This document shows, one piece after another, positions 15,690-25,548 of a stretch of DNA of 64,000 nucleotides (positions within the stretch are counted from its first letter, which is position 1; each line of letters opens with the position of its first letter). The notes beneath the pieces were generated by a model that was given only the letters and a program-made list of their open reading frames with translations, searched no databases and was not told the DNA's origin. Made by a program: the position numbers and the translations under genes. The stretch is from Janthinobacterium tructae (GTDB taxonomy: Bacteria; Pseudomonadota; Gammaproteobacteria; Burkholderiales; Burkholderiaceae_D), in assembly GCF_006517255.1 (NCBI RefSeq), contig NZ_CP041185.1, forward strand, positions 1,984,001 to 2,048,000, given 5' to 3'.

Positions 15690-17582
15690 ATGATGGTGCC
15701 ATTGATGCTGCCCTCGGTGCAGTTGCGCGGTGACCGGATAGCCAGGCTGAACTTGCTGGCCGCAGCGGCCATGCTGGCCACGGCCAGCCTGCTGCTGATC
15801 CTCTTCCAGTTGTTTTCCCTCCAGGCATCGCTCCAGCGCGAGCTGCGCATCCAGGCCGACATGCTGGCGCCAGCCGCTGCCCAGGCCATGCGCCAGGATG
15901 ATCGCCTTGCGGCGCAACAGGTGCTCGCTCCCCTCGCCGCCGCGCCGCATGTCCGGCAAGCACTGCTCTACAGTCCGTATGGCACGCCATTCGCCCGCTA
16001 CGCGCGCAGCGCCAGCGATGCCGCGCCCGCGGCGCCGCGCAGCGGCCTGCAGATCGATTACCTGGACGGCAGCGCCGCCCTCCTGCAAAACCTGCCCGGT
16101 GGCGGCGCACTGTATCTGCGCGCCAGCCTGGCGCCGCTATTCGGCAGCCTGGCGCAATTTGCCGCCTTCACCCTGCTGGTCTGCCTGTGTGCATTCGGCC
16201 TGACGGTCCTGATGGTGCGCCGCACGCGCACCGCCGCCCAGCATGCGGAAAGCCATTTGCACTACCTGGCCCACGTCGACCCTGTCACGCAACTGCCGAA
16301 CCGCCATGAATTCAACGGCGCCCTGGCCTACGCGCTGGCGCGCGCCGACCGCCAGGACAGCAGCGTGGGACTGCTGCTGCTGGACCTGGACAACTTCAAG
16401 GTGGTCAACGATACGCTAGGCCACCACTGCGGCGACCAGCTGCTCAAACTCGTCGCCGAGCGCCTGGTGGCGATCCTGCGCGGCACCGACATCATCTGCC
16501 GCATCGGCGGCGACGAATTCGTCGTCATCGTCGAACCGGCCGACGACGCTTCGGAAATGGCCAGCGTGGCGCGCAAGATCCTTGCCGTGCTGGCCGCGCC
16601 GTTCGCGCTGGAAGGCCACCAGCTGTATGTCAGCGCCAGCATCGGCGTGAGCCTGTATCCGTTCGATGCGCAGGACGTGGCCACCCTGACGCGCAATGCC
16701 GACACGGCCATGTACCACGCCAAGCACCAGGGCAAGAACCGCTATGCCGTGTTCAAGGCCGAAATGGAATTGCGTGCCCAGCGCCGCCTGCGCATGGAGG
16801 CGAACCTGCGCCGCGCCCTGCAAAACGAGGAACTGTATCTGCACTACCAGCCGCAGATCGACTTGCGCAGCGGGCGCATCGTCGGCGTCGAAGCGCTGGT
16901 ACGCTGGAACTGCCGCGAGATGGGCCAGCTCAGCCCCAGCGAATTCATCCCCGTGGCCGAGGAAAGCGGCATCATCGTCGAGCTGGGACGCTGGGTGCTG
17001 CAAAGCGCCTGCCGCCAGGCGGCCAGCTGGTGCAAGGCCGGCCTGCTCGATTCGCTCGAACACGTGGCCGTCAACCTGTCGGCCTGCCAGGCGCGCGACC
17101 CGGGCCTGATGGACGATATCCGCGCCATCCTGCACGAGACGCAGCTGCCGCATGGCTTGCTGGAGCTGGAAATCACGGAAGGGGTCTTGATGGACAATAT
17201 CCACGCCAACGTGGAACTGATGCGGCGCCTGCAGGACACGGGCATCCACCTGTCGATCGACGATTTCGGCACCGGCTATTCCTCCATGTCGTACCTGAAG
17301 CGCCTGCCGATCGATCAATTGAAAATCGACCGCAGCTTCGTGCACGACCTGCCCGGCGAAGGCGAAGCCATCGTCACGGCCATCATCGCCATGGCGCACA
17401 GCCTGCATCTGAAAGTGGTGGCCGAAGGCGTGGAAACGCTGCAGCAGGTGGAGTTTTTGAGAAAAGCCGGCTGCGACAACGTGCAGGGCTTTTTCTTCGC
17501 GCGCCCGATGACGGCGGCGCAGCTGACGGCATTGCTGCTGGAGCGGCGCGACTGGAGTACGCGCACCGTCATGCCGGCTTGA
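15690..17582 (+). CDS. membrane GGDEF-EAL protein (c-di-GMP cyclase/phosphodiesterase)
   Basis: The 630-residue protein has a first membrane span at about 20-42, a periplasmic segment, a second span at about 150-170, a GGDEF domain (about 185-345) and an EAL domain (about 365-615). The cyclase motif is intact (IGGDEFVVI), as is DPVTQLPNRHEF. The phosphodiesterase side is also intact: VGVEALVRW, ITEGVLMDN, DDFGTGYSSMSYLK, KIDRSFV and AEGVE. Both activities are therefore chemically possible. The periplasmic part is short and unassigned. The start ATG is preceded by AGGAG at eight bases. It is a single gene followed by a REP-like element. Confidence 0.9.
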   Translation: MMVPLMLPSVQLRGDRIARLNLLAAAAMLATASLLLILFQLFSLQASLQRELRIQADMLAPAAAQAMRQDDRLAAQQVLAPLAAAPHVRQALLYSPYGTPFARYARSASDAAPAAPRSGLQIDYLDGSAALLQNLPGGGALYLRASLAPLFGSLAQFAAFTLLVCLCAFGLTVLMVRRTRTAAQHAESHLHYLAHVDPVTQLPNRHEFNGALAYALARADRQDSSVGLLLLDLDNFKVVNDTLGHHCGDQLLKLVAERLVAILRGTDIICRIGGDEFVVIVEPADDASEMASVARKILAVLAAPFALEGHQLYVSASIGVSLYPFDAQDVATLTRNADTAMYHAKHQGKNRYAVFKAEMELRAQRRLRMEANLRRALQNEELYLHYQPQIDLRSGRIVGVEALVRWNCREMGQLSPSEFIPVAEESGIIVELGRWVLQSACRQAASWCKAGLLDSLEHVAVNLSACQARDPGLMDDIRAILHETQLPHGLLELEITEGVLMDNIHANVELMRRLQDTGIHLSIDDFGTGYSSMSYLKRLPIDQLKIDRSFVHDLPGEGEAIVTAIIAMAHSLHLKVVAEGVETLQQVEFLRKAGCDNVQGFFFARPMTAAQLTALLLERRDWSTRTVMPA

Positions 17583-17598
17583 ATTGCACCAACGATGG

Positions 17599-17707
17599 TG
17601 TCGGATTACGCGGCGTGCCGCCGCTAATCCGACCTACACCATGGACAGACAGGTCGGCGTAGGTCGGATTAGCGGGGCCGCCGAGGCGCGCAGCGCGTAA
17701 TCCGACA
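17599..17707. repeat. REP-like palindromic repeat pair
   Basis: Two related palindromic units lie between the GGDEF-EAL stop and the prfC stop. The first (17599-17638) begins TGTCGGATTACGC and ends GCTAATCCGACCTAC. The second (17659-17707) begins GTAGGTCGGATTAGC and ends GCGTAATCCGACA. They are arranged head to head, so the first ends with GTCGGATTAGC-type sequence in inverse orientation to the second. The core TCGGATTA/TAATCCGA is the kind of unit known as a repetitive extragenic palindrome in many Proteobacteria. Located between convergent genes, it may also work as a bidirectional terminator. Confidence 0.75.
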
Positions 17708-17721
17708 TCACCAGCGCTACA

Positions 17722-19410
17722 TCAAGCCAGCTTGGCCGAATGTTCGCGCGTCGCGTGGAAGGTCAGCTTCGGCCAGCGCTCTTCCGTCAAACGCAGGTTC
17801 ACGCCCGACGTGGCCAGATAAGCCATGTTGCCGGCCGCATCGTAGGCCACATTGTGGCCCAGCGCGTTTTCGAAGTCCTGCAGGATGCGCTTGTCGTCGC
17901 AGCTGACCCAGCGCGCGCTGCTGATGCTGGTGCCCTCGAACACGGCGTCGACGCCATATTCATTGAGCAAGCGGCTCGCCACCACTTCGAACTGCAGCAC
18001 GCCGACGGCGCCCAGTACCAGTTCGCCGCCCTGCACCGGTTTGAAGACCTGCACCGCGCCCTCTTCGCCCAGCTGCTGCAAGCCCTTGTGCAACTGCTTG
18101 ATTTTCAAGGGATTACGGATGCGCACGGAGCGGAAGAAGTCTGGCGCAAAGTACGGAATGCCGGTAAAGGTCAGCATCTCGCCTTCGGAAAAACTGTCGC
18201 CGATCTGCATGTTGCCGTGGTTCGGCAAGCCGATGATGTCGCCCGCGTACGCTTCTTCCACCTGTTCGCGCGAGGAAGCCATGAAGGTCACCACGTTCGA
18301 CACCTTGATCTCGCGCCCCAGGCGCAAGTGCTTGACCTTCATGCCGCGCTCGAAACGTCCCGAGCACACGCGCAAAAAGGCAATGCGGTCGCGGTGCGCC
18401 GGATCCATGTTCGCCTGGATCTTGAAGACGAAGCCCGTAAACGGCTGCTCGGACGGCGCCACCGACCGTACGGTCGCGTCGCGCTCGCGCGGTGCCGGCG
18501 CCCAGTCGACCAGTGCCGAGAGAATCTCGCGCACGCCGAAGTTGTTGATCGCCGAACCGAAGAACACGGGCGTCTGCACGCCGGAGAGGAATTCTTCCAG
18601 GTTGAACGGGTTCGACGCGCCGTGCACCAGCTCCACTTCCATGCGCAACTGGTCCATCTCCAGCGGGAACATCTCCTGCAGGCGCGGGTTGTCGATACCC
18701 TTGATGATTTCGAAGGCGCCGTCGGCTTTTTCTTCGCCGGCCTTGAACAGCATGATCTCGTCGTTCAGCAGGTGATACACGCCGCGGAAGTTCTTGCCCA
18801 TGCCGATCGGCCAGGTGACGGGCGCGCACTGGATCTTCAGCACCGATTCAAGTTCGTCGAGCAGGTCCAGCGGATCGCGCGTCTCGCGGTCCATCTTGTT
18901 CATGAAGGTGACGATGGGCGTATTGCGCATGCGGCAGACAGCCAGCAGCTTGATCGTCTGCGCTTCCACGCCCTTGGCCGCATCGATGACCATCAGCGCC
19001 GAGTCGACTGCCGTCAGCACGCGGTAGGTATCTTCCGAGAAGTCCTGGTGGCCCGGCGTGTCGAGCAGGTTGACGACGTGGTCGCGGAATTCGAACTGCA
19101 TCACCGAGGAGGCGACGGAAATGCCGCGCTGCTTCTCGATCTCCATCCAGTCCGACGTCGCATGGCGGCCCGATTTACGCGCCTTGACGGTACCGGCCAT
19201 CTGGATCGCGCCCGAAAACAGCAGCAGTTTTTCCGTCAGCGTGGTCTTACCCGCATCCGGGTGGGAAATGATGCCGAAGGTGCGGCGGCGCGCCACTTCG
19301 CGCGCGATCACGGCAGGCGCCTTGCTGCTGGCTGACGCTGCGGCGTTGTCCGCATTGTCGCTGGAATCGGGGGTAGTGATGTCGTTCTCGTTGGCCATAT
19401 TGGTGACCAT
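17722..19410 (-). CDS. prfC: peptide chain release factor 3
   Basis: The 562-residue protein is the translational GTPase RF3, which removes RF1/RF2 from the ribosome after termination. Visible motifs are the P-loop [15 protein letters not shown], switch I region with [21 protein letters not shown] (G3) and [10 protein letters not shown] (G4). The C-terminal part carries [19 protein letters not shown]. The first 30 residues form a low-complexity Asp/Asn/Ser/Ala extension not found in E. coli RF3. I place the start at the ATG at 19410 because GAGG stands eight bases upstream; an in-frame ATG at 19398 is possible. The frame is open far upstream through antisense sequence of the chemoreceptor gene, which I do not treat as coding. 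Confidence 0.95.
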   Translation of the reverse strand: MVTNMANENDITTPDSSDNADNAAASASSKAPAVIAREVARRRTFGIISHPDAGKTTLTEKLLLFSGAIQMAGTVKARKSGRHATSDWMEIEKQRGISVASSVMQFEFRDHVVNLLDTPGHQDFSEDTYRVLTAVDSALMVIDAAKGVEAQTIKLLAVCRMRNTPIVTFMNKMDRETRDPLDLLDELESVLKIQCAPVTWPIGMGKNFRGVYHLLNDEIMLFKAGEEKADGAFEIIKGIDNPRLQEMFPLEMDQLRMEVELVHGASNPFNLEEFLSGVQTPVFFGSAINNFGVREILSALVDWAPAPRERDATVRSVAPSEQPFTGFVFKIQANMDPAHRDRIAFLRVCSGRFERGMKVKHLRLGREIKVSNVVTFMASSREQVEEAYAGDIIGLPNHGNMQIGDSFSEGEMLTFTGIPYFAPDFFRSVRIRNPLKIKQLHKGLQQLGEEGAVQVFKPVQGGELVLGAVGVLQFEVVASRLLNEYGVDAVFEGTSISSARWVSCDDKRILQDFENALGHNVAYDAAGNMAYLATSGVNLRLTEERWPKLTFHATREHSAKLA

Positions 19411-19572
19411 AATATGGCCCTCGCAAAAAACCCTCGATTTTACAGAAGGATCGCACTTCCGTGTGAACTGCTTCACTCGGGCGGAAAGCAAAATTGCCCA
19501 CTTCATCAAGAGGTCACAATCCGCAGGCAACATTGCTCTGCAGAAATGCTGCCACCCTTCCCTGGAAAACCG

Positions 19573-21630
19573 ATGAAAATCCTCCTTACCCCCGCCATCC
19601 GACTCATGCAGCGCCTGCGCCTGCTGCCCAAATTCATGCTGGTCTGCCTGGTCTTCCTGCTGCCGCTGGCGCTGGCGACCACCCTGCTGATCTCGGAGCT
19701 GGGCAAGTCGCTGGCGCAGGCGCAGGATGCGCAGCGGGGCGTGGCCTATGTGCGCCAGTTGCAGGAAGGCACGCGACTGCTGCAGCAGCGGCGCGGCCTG
19801 GAACACTTGCGCCTGAGCGGCAAGGCGGGCATGGACAACTCGGCCCTGAATACGCGCATCACGGCCGCGCTGGCGTCCCTGGCGCGCTTGCCGGCCGGCG
19901 CCGGCCTGCCCCAGGCGGCCGAGCTGACGCAGCAGTGGCAAGCCCTGCTGGGCCGCCAGGCGGGCCTCGCGGCGCGCGACAGCTATGCGGCGCACACGGC
20001 ACTGCTGCGCCAGGCGGCCAAACTGGGCCAGCTGGTGGCCGACCGTTCGCACCTGAGCCTCGACCCGGACGCAGGCGCCAACCACCTGAGCGCCGTCTTC
20101 ACGGCCACCCTGCCCGACCTGGCCGAGAGCCTGTCCGACATCGCCGGGCGCGGCGCCGCCTACATCGACACGGGCCTGTTCGAAGCGAACGAAGATCAAC
20201 TCGTCAACGCCAACGCCCTGATCGCGCGCCACGAACTGGAACGCCTGCCGGCCCGCTTCGACGAAATCCTCGCCGCCAAGCCAGCCTTGCGCGCCAGCCT
20301 GCAGCCGGCGCTGAAAGCCGTGCCGACGGCACTGGCCTTCCTCGAACGCACGAAAAATGAAGTGACCAATTCCTACGACCAGACCTCGGGCGCGCAATTC
20401 CACGCGGCCGGCATGCAAGCCATCGACGCCCTGCACGCGCTGTCCGGCGCCTCGGCAAGCGCCCTGGACGACTTGCTGGCGCAGCGCATCGCCCGCGACG
20501 AGGCGCGCCGCGGCCTGATCCTGGCCGCCATGTTGCTGGTACTGCTGGCCGCGGCCTACCTGTGCGCGGGTTTCTATGCCGCGTTCGCGCGCGACGTAAC
20601 GCAATTGCGCGTGGCCGTCGGCGCGGCGGCGGCCGGCGACCTGTCGCAGCGCATCACCTCGCAGGCGCACGATGAAATCGGCGATCTGGTACGCGACTTC
20701 GGCGCCATGACGCACGGCCTGGCCACCCTGGTGCAGGAAATCCGCGGCGGCGCGGCCGTCATCGCGGCGGCCGGCGCCGATATCGCCCAGGGCAATGCGG
20801 CCCTGTCCGGCCACACGGCCACGCAAGCGGACGCGCTGGGCGCCACCGTGGACTCGATGCGCGAGCTGACGGCCACCGTGGGCCGCAACGAAGCCCATGT
20901 AGGACAGGGACGCACCCTGGTGGCGACGGCGGCCGACGTGGCACTGCGCGGCGGGCAAACGGTGGGCGCCGTGGTCGAGACCATGGCCTCGATCAAGGCC
21001 AGCTCGCACAAGATCGTCGACATCATCGGCGTCATCAACGGCATCGCCTTCCAGACGAATATCCTGGCCCTGAATGCAGCTGTGGAAGCGGCTAGAGCCG
21101 GCGAACAAGGACGCGGCTTTGCCGTCGTCGCCTCCGAAGTGCGCAGCCTGGCGCAGCGCTCGAACGAGGCGGCGCTGGAAATCAAGCGCCTGATCGGCGA
21201 TTCCGTGGCCACCGTCGATGCGGGCGGCGAGCTCGTCAATGCCGCCGGCCACACCATGCGGCAAGTCGTCGATGCGGTGCAGCAGGTGGCCGTGGTGATC
21301 GGGCGCATCAGCAGCGCCGGCGCCGAGCAGAATGGCGAGATCGCCCGCATCAACCAGGCGCTGGCGCAAATCGACGACATGACGCGCCAGAACGCGGGCC
21401 TGGTCGACGAGGCGCGCGCCGGTTCGCAGCGCCTGCACCAGGAAGGCGAAGCGCTGACACAGGCCGTCAGCCGCTTCCGTCTGGGCGAACACGAGGCGCC
21501 AGGCACGCGTCAGACACCCGCCGCGCCCATGCGCGACGGCTTGCCCAGCGTGCGTCCGGCCGGCCTGTGGAGCGCCAATAAGCCGCGCGTCATATCACAA
21601 AATCGCGCAGAACGGCGCAAGGCTAGCTAG
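19573..21630 (+). CDS. methyl-accepting chemotaxis protein
   Basis: The 685-residue receptor has a first membrane helix (about 20-42, [20 protein letters not shown]) and a large ligand-binding region (about 43-305) of mostly helical character, rich in [17 protein letters not shown] segments like nitrate/sensory four-helix domains. A second span (about 312-335), a HAMP domain (about 336-390) and the cytoplasmic signalling hairpin follow. The hairpin tip is canonical: [35 protein letters not shown] and [10 protein letters not shown]. There is no NWETF-type pentapeptide at the C-terminus. It would tune flagellar or other motility through CheA. The chosen ATG excludes a 53-residue upstream extension overlapping the prfC promoter. 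Confidence 0.92.
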   Translation: MKILLTPAIRLMQRLRLLPKFMLVCLVFLLPLALATTLLISELGKSLAQAQDAQRGVAYVRQLQEGTRLLQQRRGLEHLRLSGKAGMDNSALNTRITAALASLARLPAGAGLPQAAELTQQWQALLGRQAGLAARDSYAAHTALLRQAAKLGQLVADRSHLSLDPDAGANHLSAVFTATLPDLAESLSDIAGRGAAYIDTGLFEANEDQLVNANALIARHELERLPARFDEILAAKPALRASLQPALKAVPTALAFLERTKNEVTNSYDQTSGAQFHAAGMQAIDALHALSGASASALDDLLAQRIARDEARRGLILAAMLLVLLAAAYLCAGFYAAFARDVTQLRVAVGAAAAGDLSQRITSQAHDEIGDLVRDFGAMTHGLATLVQEIRGGAAVIAAAGADIAQGNAALSGHTATQADALGATVDSMRELTATVGRNEAHVGQGRTLVATAADVALRGGQTVGAVVETMASIKASSHKIVDIIGVINGIAFQTNILALNAAVEAARAGEQGRGFAVVASEVRSLAQRSNEAALEIKRLIGDSVATVDAGGELVNAAGHTMRQVVDAVQQVAVVIGRISSAGAEQNGEIARINQALAQIDDMTRQNAGLVDEARAGSQRLHQEGEALTQAVSRFRLGEHEAPGTRQTPAAPMRDGLPSVRPAGLWSANKPRVISQNRAERRKAS

Positions 21631-21684
21631 GCTAAAGTGTGCACGTAGGACAAGGACTACAATTTCACCTCAGAAGAGACTACA

Positions 21685-21717
21685 AAGTGGCGACTGCTAA
21701 TCTTATGTTCGCCACTT
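21685..21717. promoter_or_regulatory. inverted repeat between the chemoreceptor and Crp/Fnr genes
   Basis: A perfect nine-base inverted repeat, AAGTGGCGA and TCGCCACTT, is separated by 15 bases. It lies 55 bases after the chemoreceptor stop and 140 bases before the regulator start. It could be an operator for the neighbouring regulator or a transcript-end hairpin; a weak CTTTT follows 10 bases later. Confidence 0.4.
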
Positions 21718-21856
21718 ACATAAGCTTTTAAAGTAGCTACATCGCGATCTGCACCGCGCGGTTGAAAAAAAACACCGTTATCCGATGGATGCGGCGCAGC
21801 TTTCGACCAGCAACGCGGCAGTCGCACTCCGATGCAAAAAGCCTGTGAGGAATACT

Positions 21857-22666
21857 ATGAGCCATACTCAACTTATCACCCCGGTCCAGAAGAACCAGTT
21901 GCTGCCGCGCGCCATGCCGGCGGCTGGTCGGGAAATCAAGCTTGCGTCGCGGGTTAGCCTCAGCAGTGCCCAACAAAATGAATTGCTGGCCGCCCTGCCG
22001 CGCGCCGCGCTCGAATCGCTGTTCGAAGACCTGGAACTGGTGGAACTGCCTTTCGGCAAGGAACTGTATGCCTACGGTAACAACCTGGAATACAGCTATT
22101 TCCCCACCACCGCCATCATTTCGCTGCTGTACGTGATGGAAGATGGCGCCACGACGGAAATCGCCGTCGTCGGCCATGAAGGCGTGGCCGGTGCCTCGTT
22201 GCTGGCAGGCGAGCGCGCCATGTGCACGGCCGTCGTGCAAAGCGCCGGCTACGGTTATCGCCTGAAAACGCAAAGCTTGCGCGACGCCTTCAATCAAGGC
22301 GGTGCCCTGCCCCAGTTGCTGATGCGCTACACCAACGCCCTGTTTGCGCAAATGGCGCAGAACGCCGTCGGCGGCCGCCACAGTTCGATCGAGCAAAAGC
22401 TGTGCCGCTGGCTGCTGGACCGCCTGGACCGTTCGCCGTCGAACGAATTGAAAGTGACGCAGGAGCTGATCTCCATCATGCTGGGCGTGCGCCGCGAAAG
22501 CATCACGGCCGCCGCCGGCAAGCTGCAAGATGAAGGCTTGATCCACTATCGCCGCGGCAATATCACGGTGCTGGACCGCGCCGGCCTGGAATGCTATGCG
22601 GGCGAGTGCTACAAGGTCGCCAAGACGGAATACGACCGCTTGCTGCGCGACGTGTCACGCTGCTGA
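21857..22666 (+). CDS. Crp/Fnr-family transcriptional regulator
   Basis: The 269-residue protein has an N-terminal cyclic-nucleotide-binding-like beta-roll (about residues 45-160, with KELYAYGNNLEYSYFPTTAIISLLY and AVVGHEGVAGASLL). A long dimerisation helix follows, then a C-terminal winged helix (about 205-255, VTQELISIMLGVRRESIT and LQDEGLIHYRRGNITVLD). The cAMP-binding RXS-type pocket and Fnr cysteines are not apparent, so the signal is unknown. The start has GAGGAA five bases upstream. Many regulators of this subgroup in Betaproteobacteria respond to cell-envelope or redox state. It is single-gene with a strong terminator. Confidence 0.85.
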   Translation: MSHTQLITPVQKNQLLPRAMPAAGREIKLASRVSLSSAQQNELLAALPRAALESLFEDLELVELPFGKELYAYGNNLEYSYFPTTAIISLLYVMEDGATTEIAVVGHEGVAGASLLAGERAMCTAVVQSAGYGYRLKTQSLRDAFNQGGALPQLLMRYTNALFAQMAQNAVGGRHSSIEQKLCRWLLDRLDRSPSNELKVTQELISIMLGVRRESITAAAGKLQDEGLIHYRRGNITVLDRAGLECYAGECYKVAKTEYDRLLRDVSRC

Positions 22667-22688
22667 AGCGCTGCTGATCTGAACAGAT

Positions 22689-22725
22689 AAAAAAATGGCC
22701 GGGCTGTATGCCCGGCCATTTTTTT
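22689..22725. terminator. bidirectional rho-independent terminator
   Basis: A perfect stem, TGGCCGGGC and GCCCGGCCA, with loop TGTAT is flanked by seven A on the left and seven T on the right. It terminates the Crp/Fnr gene rightward and the histidine kinase gene leftward. Confidence 0.93.
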
Positions 22726-22739
22726 GCATCCAGAAACAC

Positions 22740-24155
22740 TTACACGCTGGCGTCCTCGTCGAGCTCTTCCCGCTCCGGCGTCAGCGGCAGTGGAATCACG
22801 GCTTCCACGCAAGTGCCCTTGCCTTCCGGCCCCTGGCGCACGGTGAGGGTGCCGCCCAGCAGCAAGGCGCGCTCGCGCATGCCCAGCAAGCCGTGCGACA
22901 TGGGTTTTTGCAGCGCATCTTCGGTGATGCCGATGCCATCGTCGATCACGCGCAGCACCAGGCCGTGCTCATTGCGCTTCAATGTCACGCTGACCATGCC
23001 GGCCCGCGCATATTTGAGGATATTCGTCAGCGATTCCTGCACGATACGGAACAGGGCAATCGTCAGGGTGGCTTCGCGGTTGTCGATATTGATGGCCACG
23101 TCCGTTTCACAGCGAACCGAGCTCATGCGCGCAAAATCCTCGCAATAGCTTTCGATGGCGGCGCACAGGCCCAGGTTATCGAGCAGGCTGGGGCGCAAAT
23201 CCTCGACGATGCGGCGCTTCAGTTCCACCGTTTCCAGCAGGGTCGCCTTGGCGCGGCGCAATTGCGCGGCCAGTTCAGGCTGCGTGTGTGCCAGCTGCTG
23301 CGTGACGGCGCCCAGGTCCATGCTGATCGACGTCAAATGGGCGCCCAGCTCATCGTGCAGCTCACGCGCCAGGCGCGCCTTCTCCACTTCATTGACGCTG
23401 ATCAAATGGCGCGACAGCACAGATAACTGCTCCGTGCGCTTGCTGACCGTCGATTCCAGCGTGTCGTTGGCATTTTGCAGGGCATACTCGACGGCCGCGC
23501 GGTTCTGGAAGCTGCGCCGCACCAGCTGGTAAAACATGATCAGCACGAGGATGGCCAGAGCATTGATGCCGATGCCAAGCAGCACGGCTTTCTGGTACTC
23601 ATGATAAAAAGCGGCGCTGCCGGAGGACAGCGCTTCATTCTGTTCGCGCGCCATGATCACCACCTGCAGACGGATTTCGTCCATGGTGGCGCGGTCATCG
23701 GTCACGCGCGAGATATTGACGATTTCAGCCAGCCCGCCCTGCTTGTAGACCTCGATCGACTCTTGCAGCATCGACATCTTGCGACGGATCAAGCTTTTTA
23801 ATTGCGCCAGGTTTTTCAGCTGGGTGGGACTGCCCGCGAGCAAGGCTTGCAGCTCGTTCAATTCGTTGTCGATTTCGGTGGCAGCCGTCTTCGACGGGCC
23901 CAGATACGTTTCGGAGCCAGAAATGAAATAACCGCGCAAGCTGCTTTCCGCATCGAGCACGAGCACGTTCAGATACTGCAGGCGGTCCGCCACGCGGGCG
24001 CTCTGGCTGAGCAAGGCATTCGTGCCCTTCAGCGACTGCAAGTTATGATAGAGACTGAAACCATTGAGTACAAGCAGCAAGGCGCAAGTGACGCACAGGA
24101 TCGTCTTGTACAGGGGCAGGCGGTGATTCGGGGCCGGTTCAACGGTGAAATACAT
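22740..24155 (-). CDS. CHASE3 sensor histidine kinase (HisKA_3, NarX/UhpB class)
   Basis: The 471-residue kinase has two membrane spans (about 17-38 and 190-212) enclosing a four-helix CHASE3-type periplasmic domain (ESSLRGYFISGSETYL is the typical first-helix signature). HisKA_3 follows with the phospho-acceptor in ARLARELHDELGAHLTS (His267). The HATPase_c domain includes FRIVQESLTNILKYARA, DDGIGI and HGLLGMRERALLLGG. Starts at 24167 and 24155 are both possible; the latter has AAGGA 11 bases upstream. The adjacent upstream gene is a NarL-type response regulator, its likely partner. The signal is not deducible. Confidence 0.9.
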   Translation of the reverse strand: MYFTVEPAPNHRLPLYKTILCVTCALLLVLNGFSLYHNLQSLKGTNALLSQSARVADRLQYLNVLVLDAESSLRGYFISGSETYLGPSKTAATEIDNELNELQALLAGSPTQLKNLAQLKSLIRRKMSMLQESIEVYKQGGLAEIVNISRVTDDRATMDEIRLQVVIMAREQNEALSSGSAAFYHEYQKAVLLGIGINALAILVLIMFYQLVRRSFQNRAAVEYALQNANDTLESTVSKRTEQLSVLSRHLISVNEVEKARLARELHDELGAHLTSISMDLGAVTQQLAHTQPELAAQLRRAKATLLETVELKRRIVEDLRPSLLDNLGLCAAIESYCEDFARMSSVRCETDVAINIDNREATLTIALFRIVQESLTNILKYARAGMVSVTLKRNEHGLVLRVIDDGIGITEDALQKPMSHGLLGMRERALLLGGTLTVRQGPEGKGTCVEAVIPLPLTPEREELDEDASV

Positions 24156-24268
24156 CCTGATGTGCATCCTTAGCAAGGTTCGGCGCAAGAAGAAGCGCCG
24201 GCGCCGGCCAATTATAGTCCTCGCCACAAACTGCTGCACTGCACAAGTCGTGCTGGCTAGCTGGCTGA

Positions 24269-24290
24269 GCGATCATGTTTCCATGATCGC
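24269..24290. promoter_or_regulatory. perfect hairpin between response regulator and kinase genes
   Basis: GCGATCATG and CATGATCGC form a nine-base stem with a four-base loop (TTTC), ten bases beyond the response-regulator stop. No T run follows in the transcript direction, so it is more likely an operator or an intercistronic RNA-processing/stabilising hairpin than a terminator. Confidence 0.45.
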
Positions 24291-24299
24291 ACTGCAGCG

Positions 24300-24932
24300 C
24301 TAGTCAAGCAAATTGTTTTTCATTGCGTAATAGGTCAAGTCGCTGTTCGATTGCAAGCCCATTTTTTCCATGATGCGCGTACGGTAAGTACTCACCGTTT
24401 TGATGCTCAGCGACAAGGCCACGCCGATATCGGACACGGTCGCGCCGCGCGCCAGGCGCAGGAAGACCTGGAACTCGCGGTCCGACAATTCCGTATGCAG
24501 GGCCGCATTCGTGTCGCGGTCGAACGACTGCGCCAGCAACTCGCCCACGGTGGAACTGACATAGCGGCGCCCCTGGAACACGGTGCGCACGGCCGTCATC
24601 AGCTCATCGGCTTCGCATTCCTTGTTCAGATAGCCATTCGCGCCCATCTTGAACAAGTTCAGCGCGTATTGCTGCGCGGGATAGCCGCTGAGTATGAGTA
24701 CGGGCAATTCCGGCTGGCCCTGGCGGATCGTGCGCAAGGTATCGATGCCGCTCTGATCGGGCATGGCTATATCGAGCAGCAATACATCGCATATTTCGCG
24801 GCGGGCGATATCGAGCGCTTCGCGCCCCGTACCGGCTTCCGCCACCACACTGAAATCGCTTGACGACGAAAAAATCTGCTTGAATCCAGCTCGTACTATT
24901 TGGTGATCATCACAAATGGCAACGCGTATCAT
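24300..24932 (-). CDS. NarL/FixJ-family response regulator
   Basis: The 210-residue protein has a receiver domain (residues 3-120) with acidic pair Asp8-Asp9, phospho-acceptor Asp54 (LLLDIAMPD) and Lys104 (GYLNKE). Its C-terminal LuxR-type helix-turn-helix (about 148-205) contains LSDREFQVFLRLARGATVSD and IKTVSTYRTRIMEKMGL. It resembles the UvrY/GacA-like group. Its kinase partner is probably the CHASE3 HisKA_3 kinase immediately downstream, separated by 144 bases that contain a hairpin. A TATAAT at 25025-25030 (minus strand) could be its -10 element. Confidence 0.9.
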   Translation of the reverse strand: MIRVAICDDHQIVRAGFKQIFSSSSDFSVVAEAGTGREALDIARREICDVLLLDIAMPDQSGIDTLRTIRQGQPELPVLILSGYPAQQYALNLFKMGANGYLNKECEADELMTAVRTVFQGRRYVSSTVGELLAQSFDRDTNAALHTELSDREFQVFLRLARGATVSDIGVALSLSIKTVSTYRTRIMEKMGLQSNSDLTYYAMKNNLLD

Positions 24933-25133
24933 TGTTTCCCCTTAAATTTTCCTGGCCTGGGAAAGACTACCGGAACCTGCACGCTGCTCCGGCTTAGCGT
25001 CACTAACAAAAACGCAACATTAACATTATATTCAAAATATGGCGCGCCGCAGGCTAGCGGCAACGCCCGGGCGGCAAGCCCATGCAATCTAGTCGACCGC
25101 TATCGGACGACCCGACCTATATTGGTACAAATC

Positions 25134-25544
25134 TTATTTTAGCAAGTTTAAAATCGCAATTAATTCATTGCGTATCCACACGCGGTCCAGCGGTGCTTCC
25201 TGCGGCACGACAGGCATGGCCGGCAGCACAGGCAATTCGTCGACGATGGCATGCGATGCGCCACGGCTATCGAGCTTGTTGCGCGCGCCACTGATGGTAA
25301 AACCCTGTTCATACAGCAACTCGCGGATACGGCGTATCAGCAGCACCTCATGGTGCTGATAATAACGGCGGTTGCCACGTCGTTTGACCGGCTTGAGCTG
25401 GGAAAACTCCTGCTCCCAGTAGCGCAGTACGTGCGGTTTGACGCCGCACAACTCGCTCACCTCGCCGATCGTGAAATAGCGTTTCGCCGGAATGGGCGGC
25501 AAGGCGATCAACTCGGTTTTACTGATGCGCTCGTTCATCGCCAC
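25134..25544 (-). CDS. MerR-family transcriptional regulator
   Basis: The 136-residue protein has an N-terminal MerR winged-helix DNA-binding domain: KRYFTIGEVSELCGVKPHVLRYWEQEF followed by RRGNRRYYQHHEVLLIRRIRELLYEQG (each read in parts). It ends with a short tail and no effector-binding cysteines. It follows ihfA by four bases. This ihfA-merR pair at the end of the pheST operon is a standing feature of beta- and gammaproteobacterial genomes. Its target genes are not known to me. No terminator is apparent in the 200 bases beyond its stop. Confidence 0.9.
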   Translation of the reverse strand: MAMNERISKTELIALPPIPAKRYFTIGEVSELCGVKPHVLRYWEQEFSQLKPVKRRGNRRYYQHHEVLLIRRIRELLYEQGFTISGARNKLDSRGASHAIVDELPVLPAMPVVPQEAPLDRVWIRNELIAILNLLK

Positions 25545-25548
25545 TCAC

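Noticed and set aside
17722..21492. A single 1256-codon minus-strand frame spanning prfC and beyond.
   Set aside because: Only the part from 19410 leftward is RF3. The remainder is the antisense of the chemoreceptor gene, a common artefact in high-GC DNA, and has no recognisable protein features.
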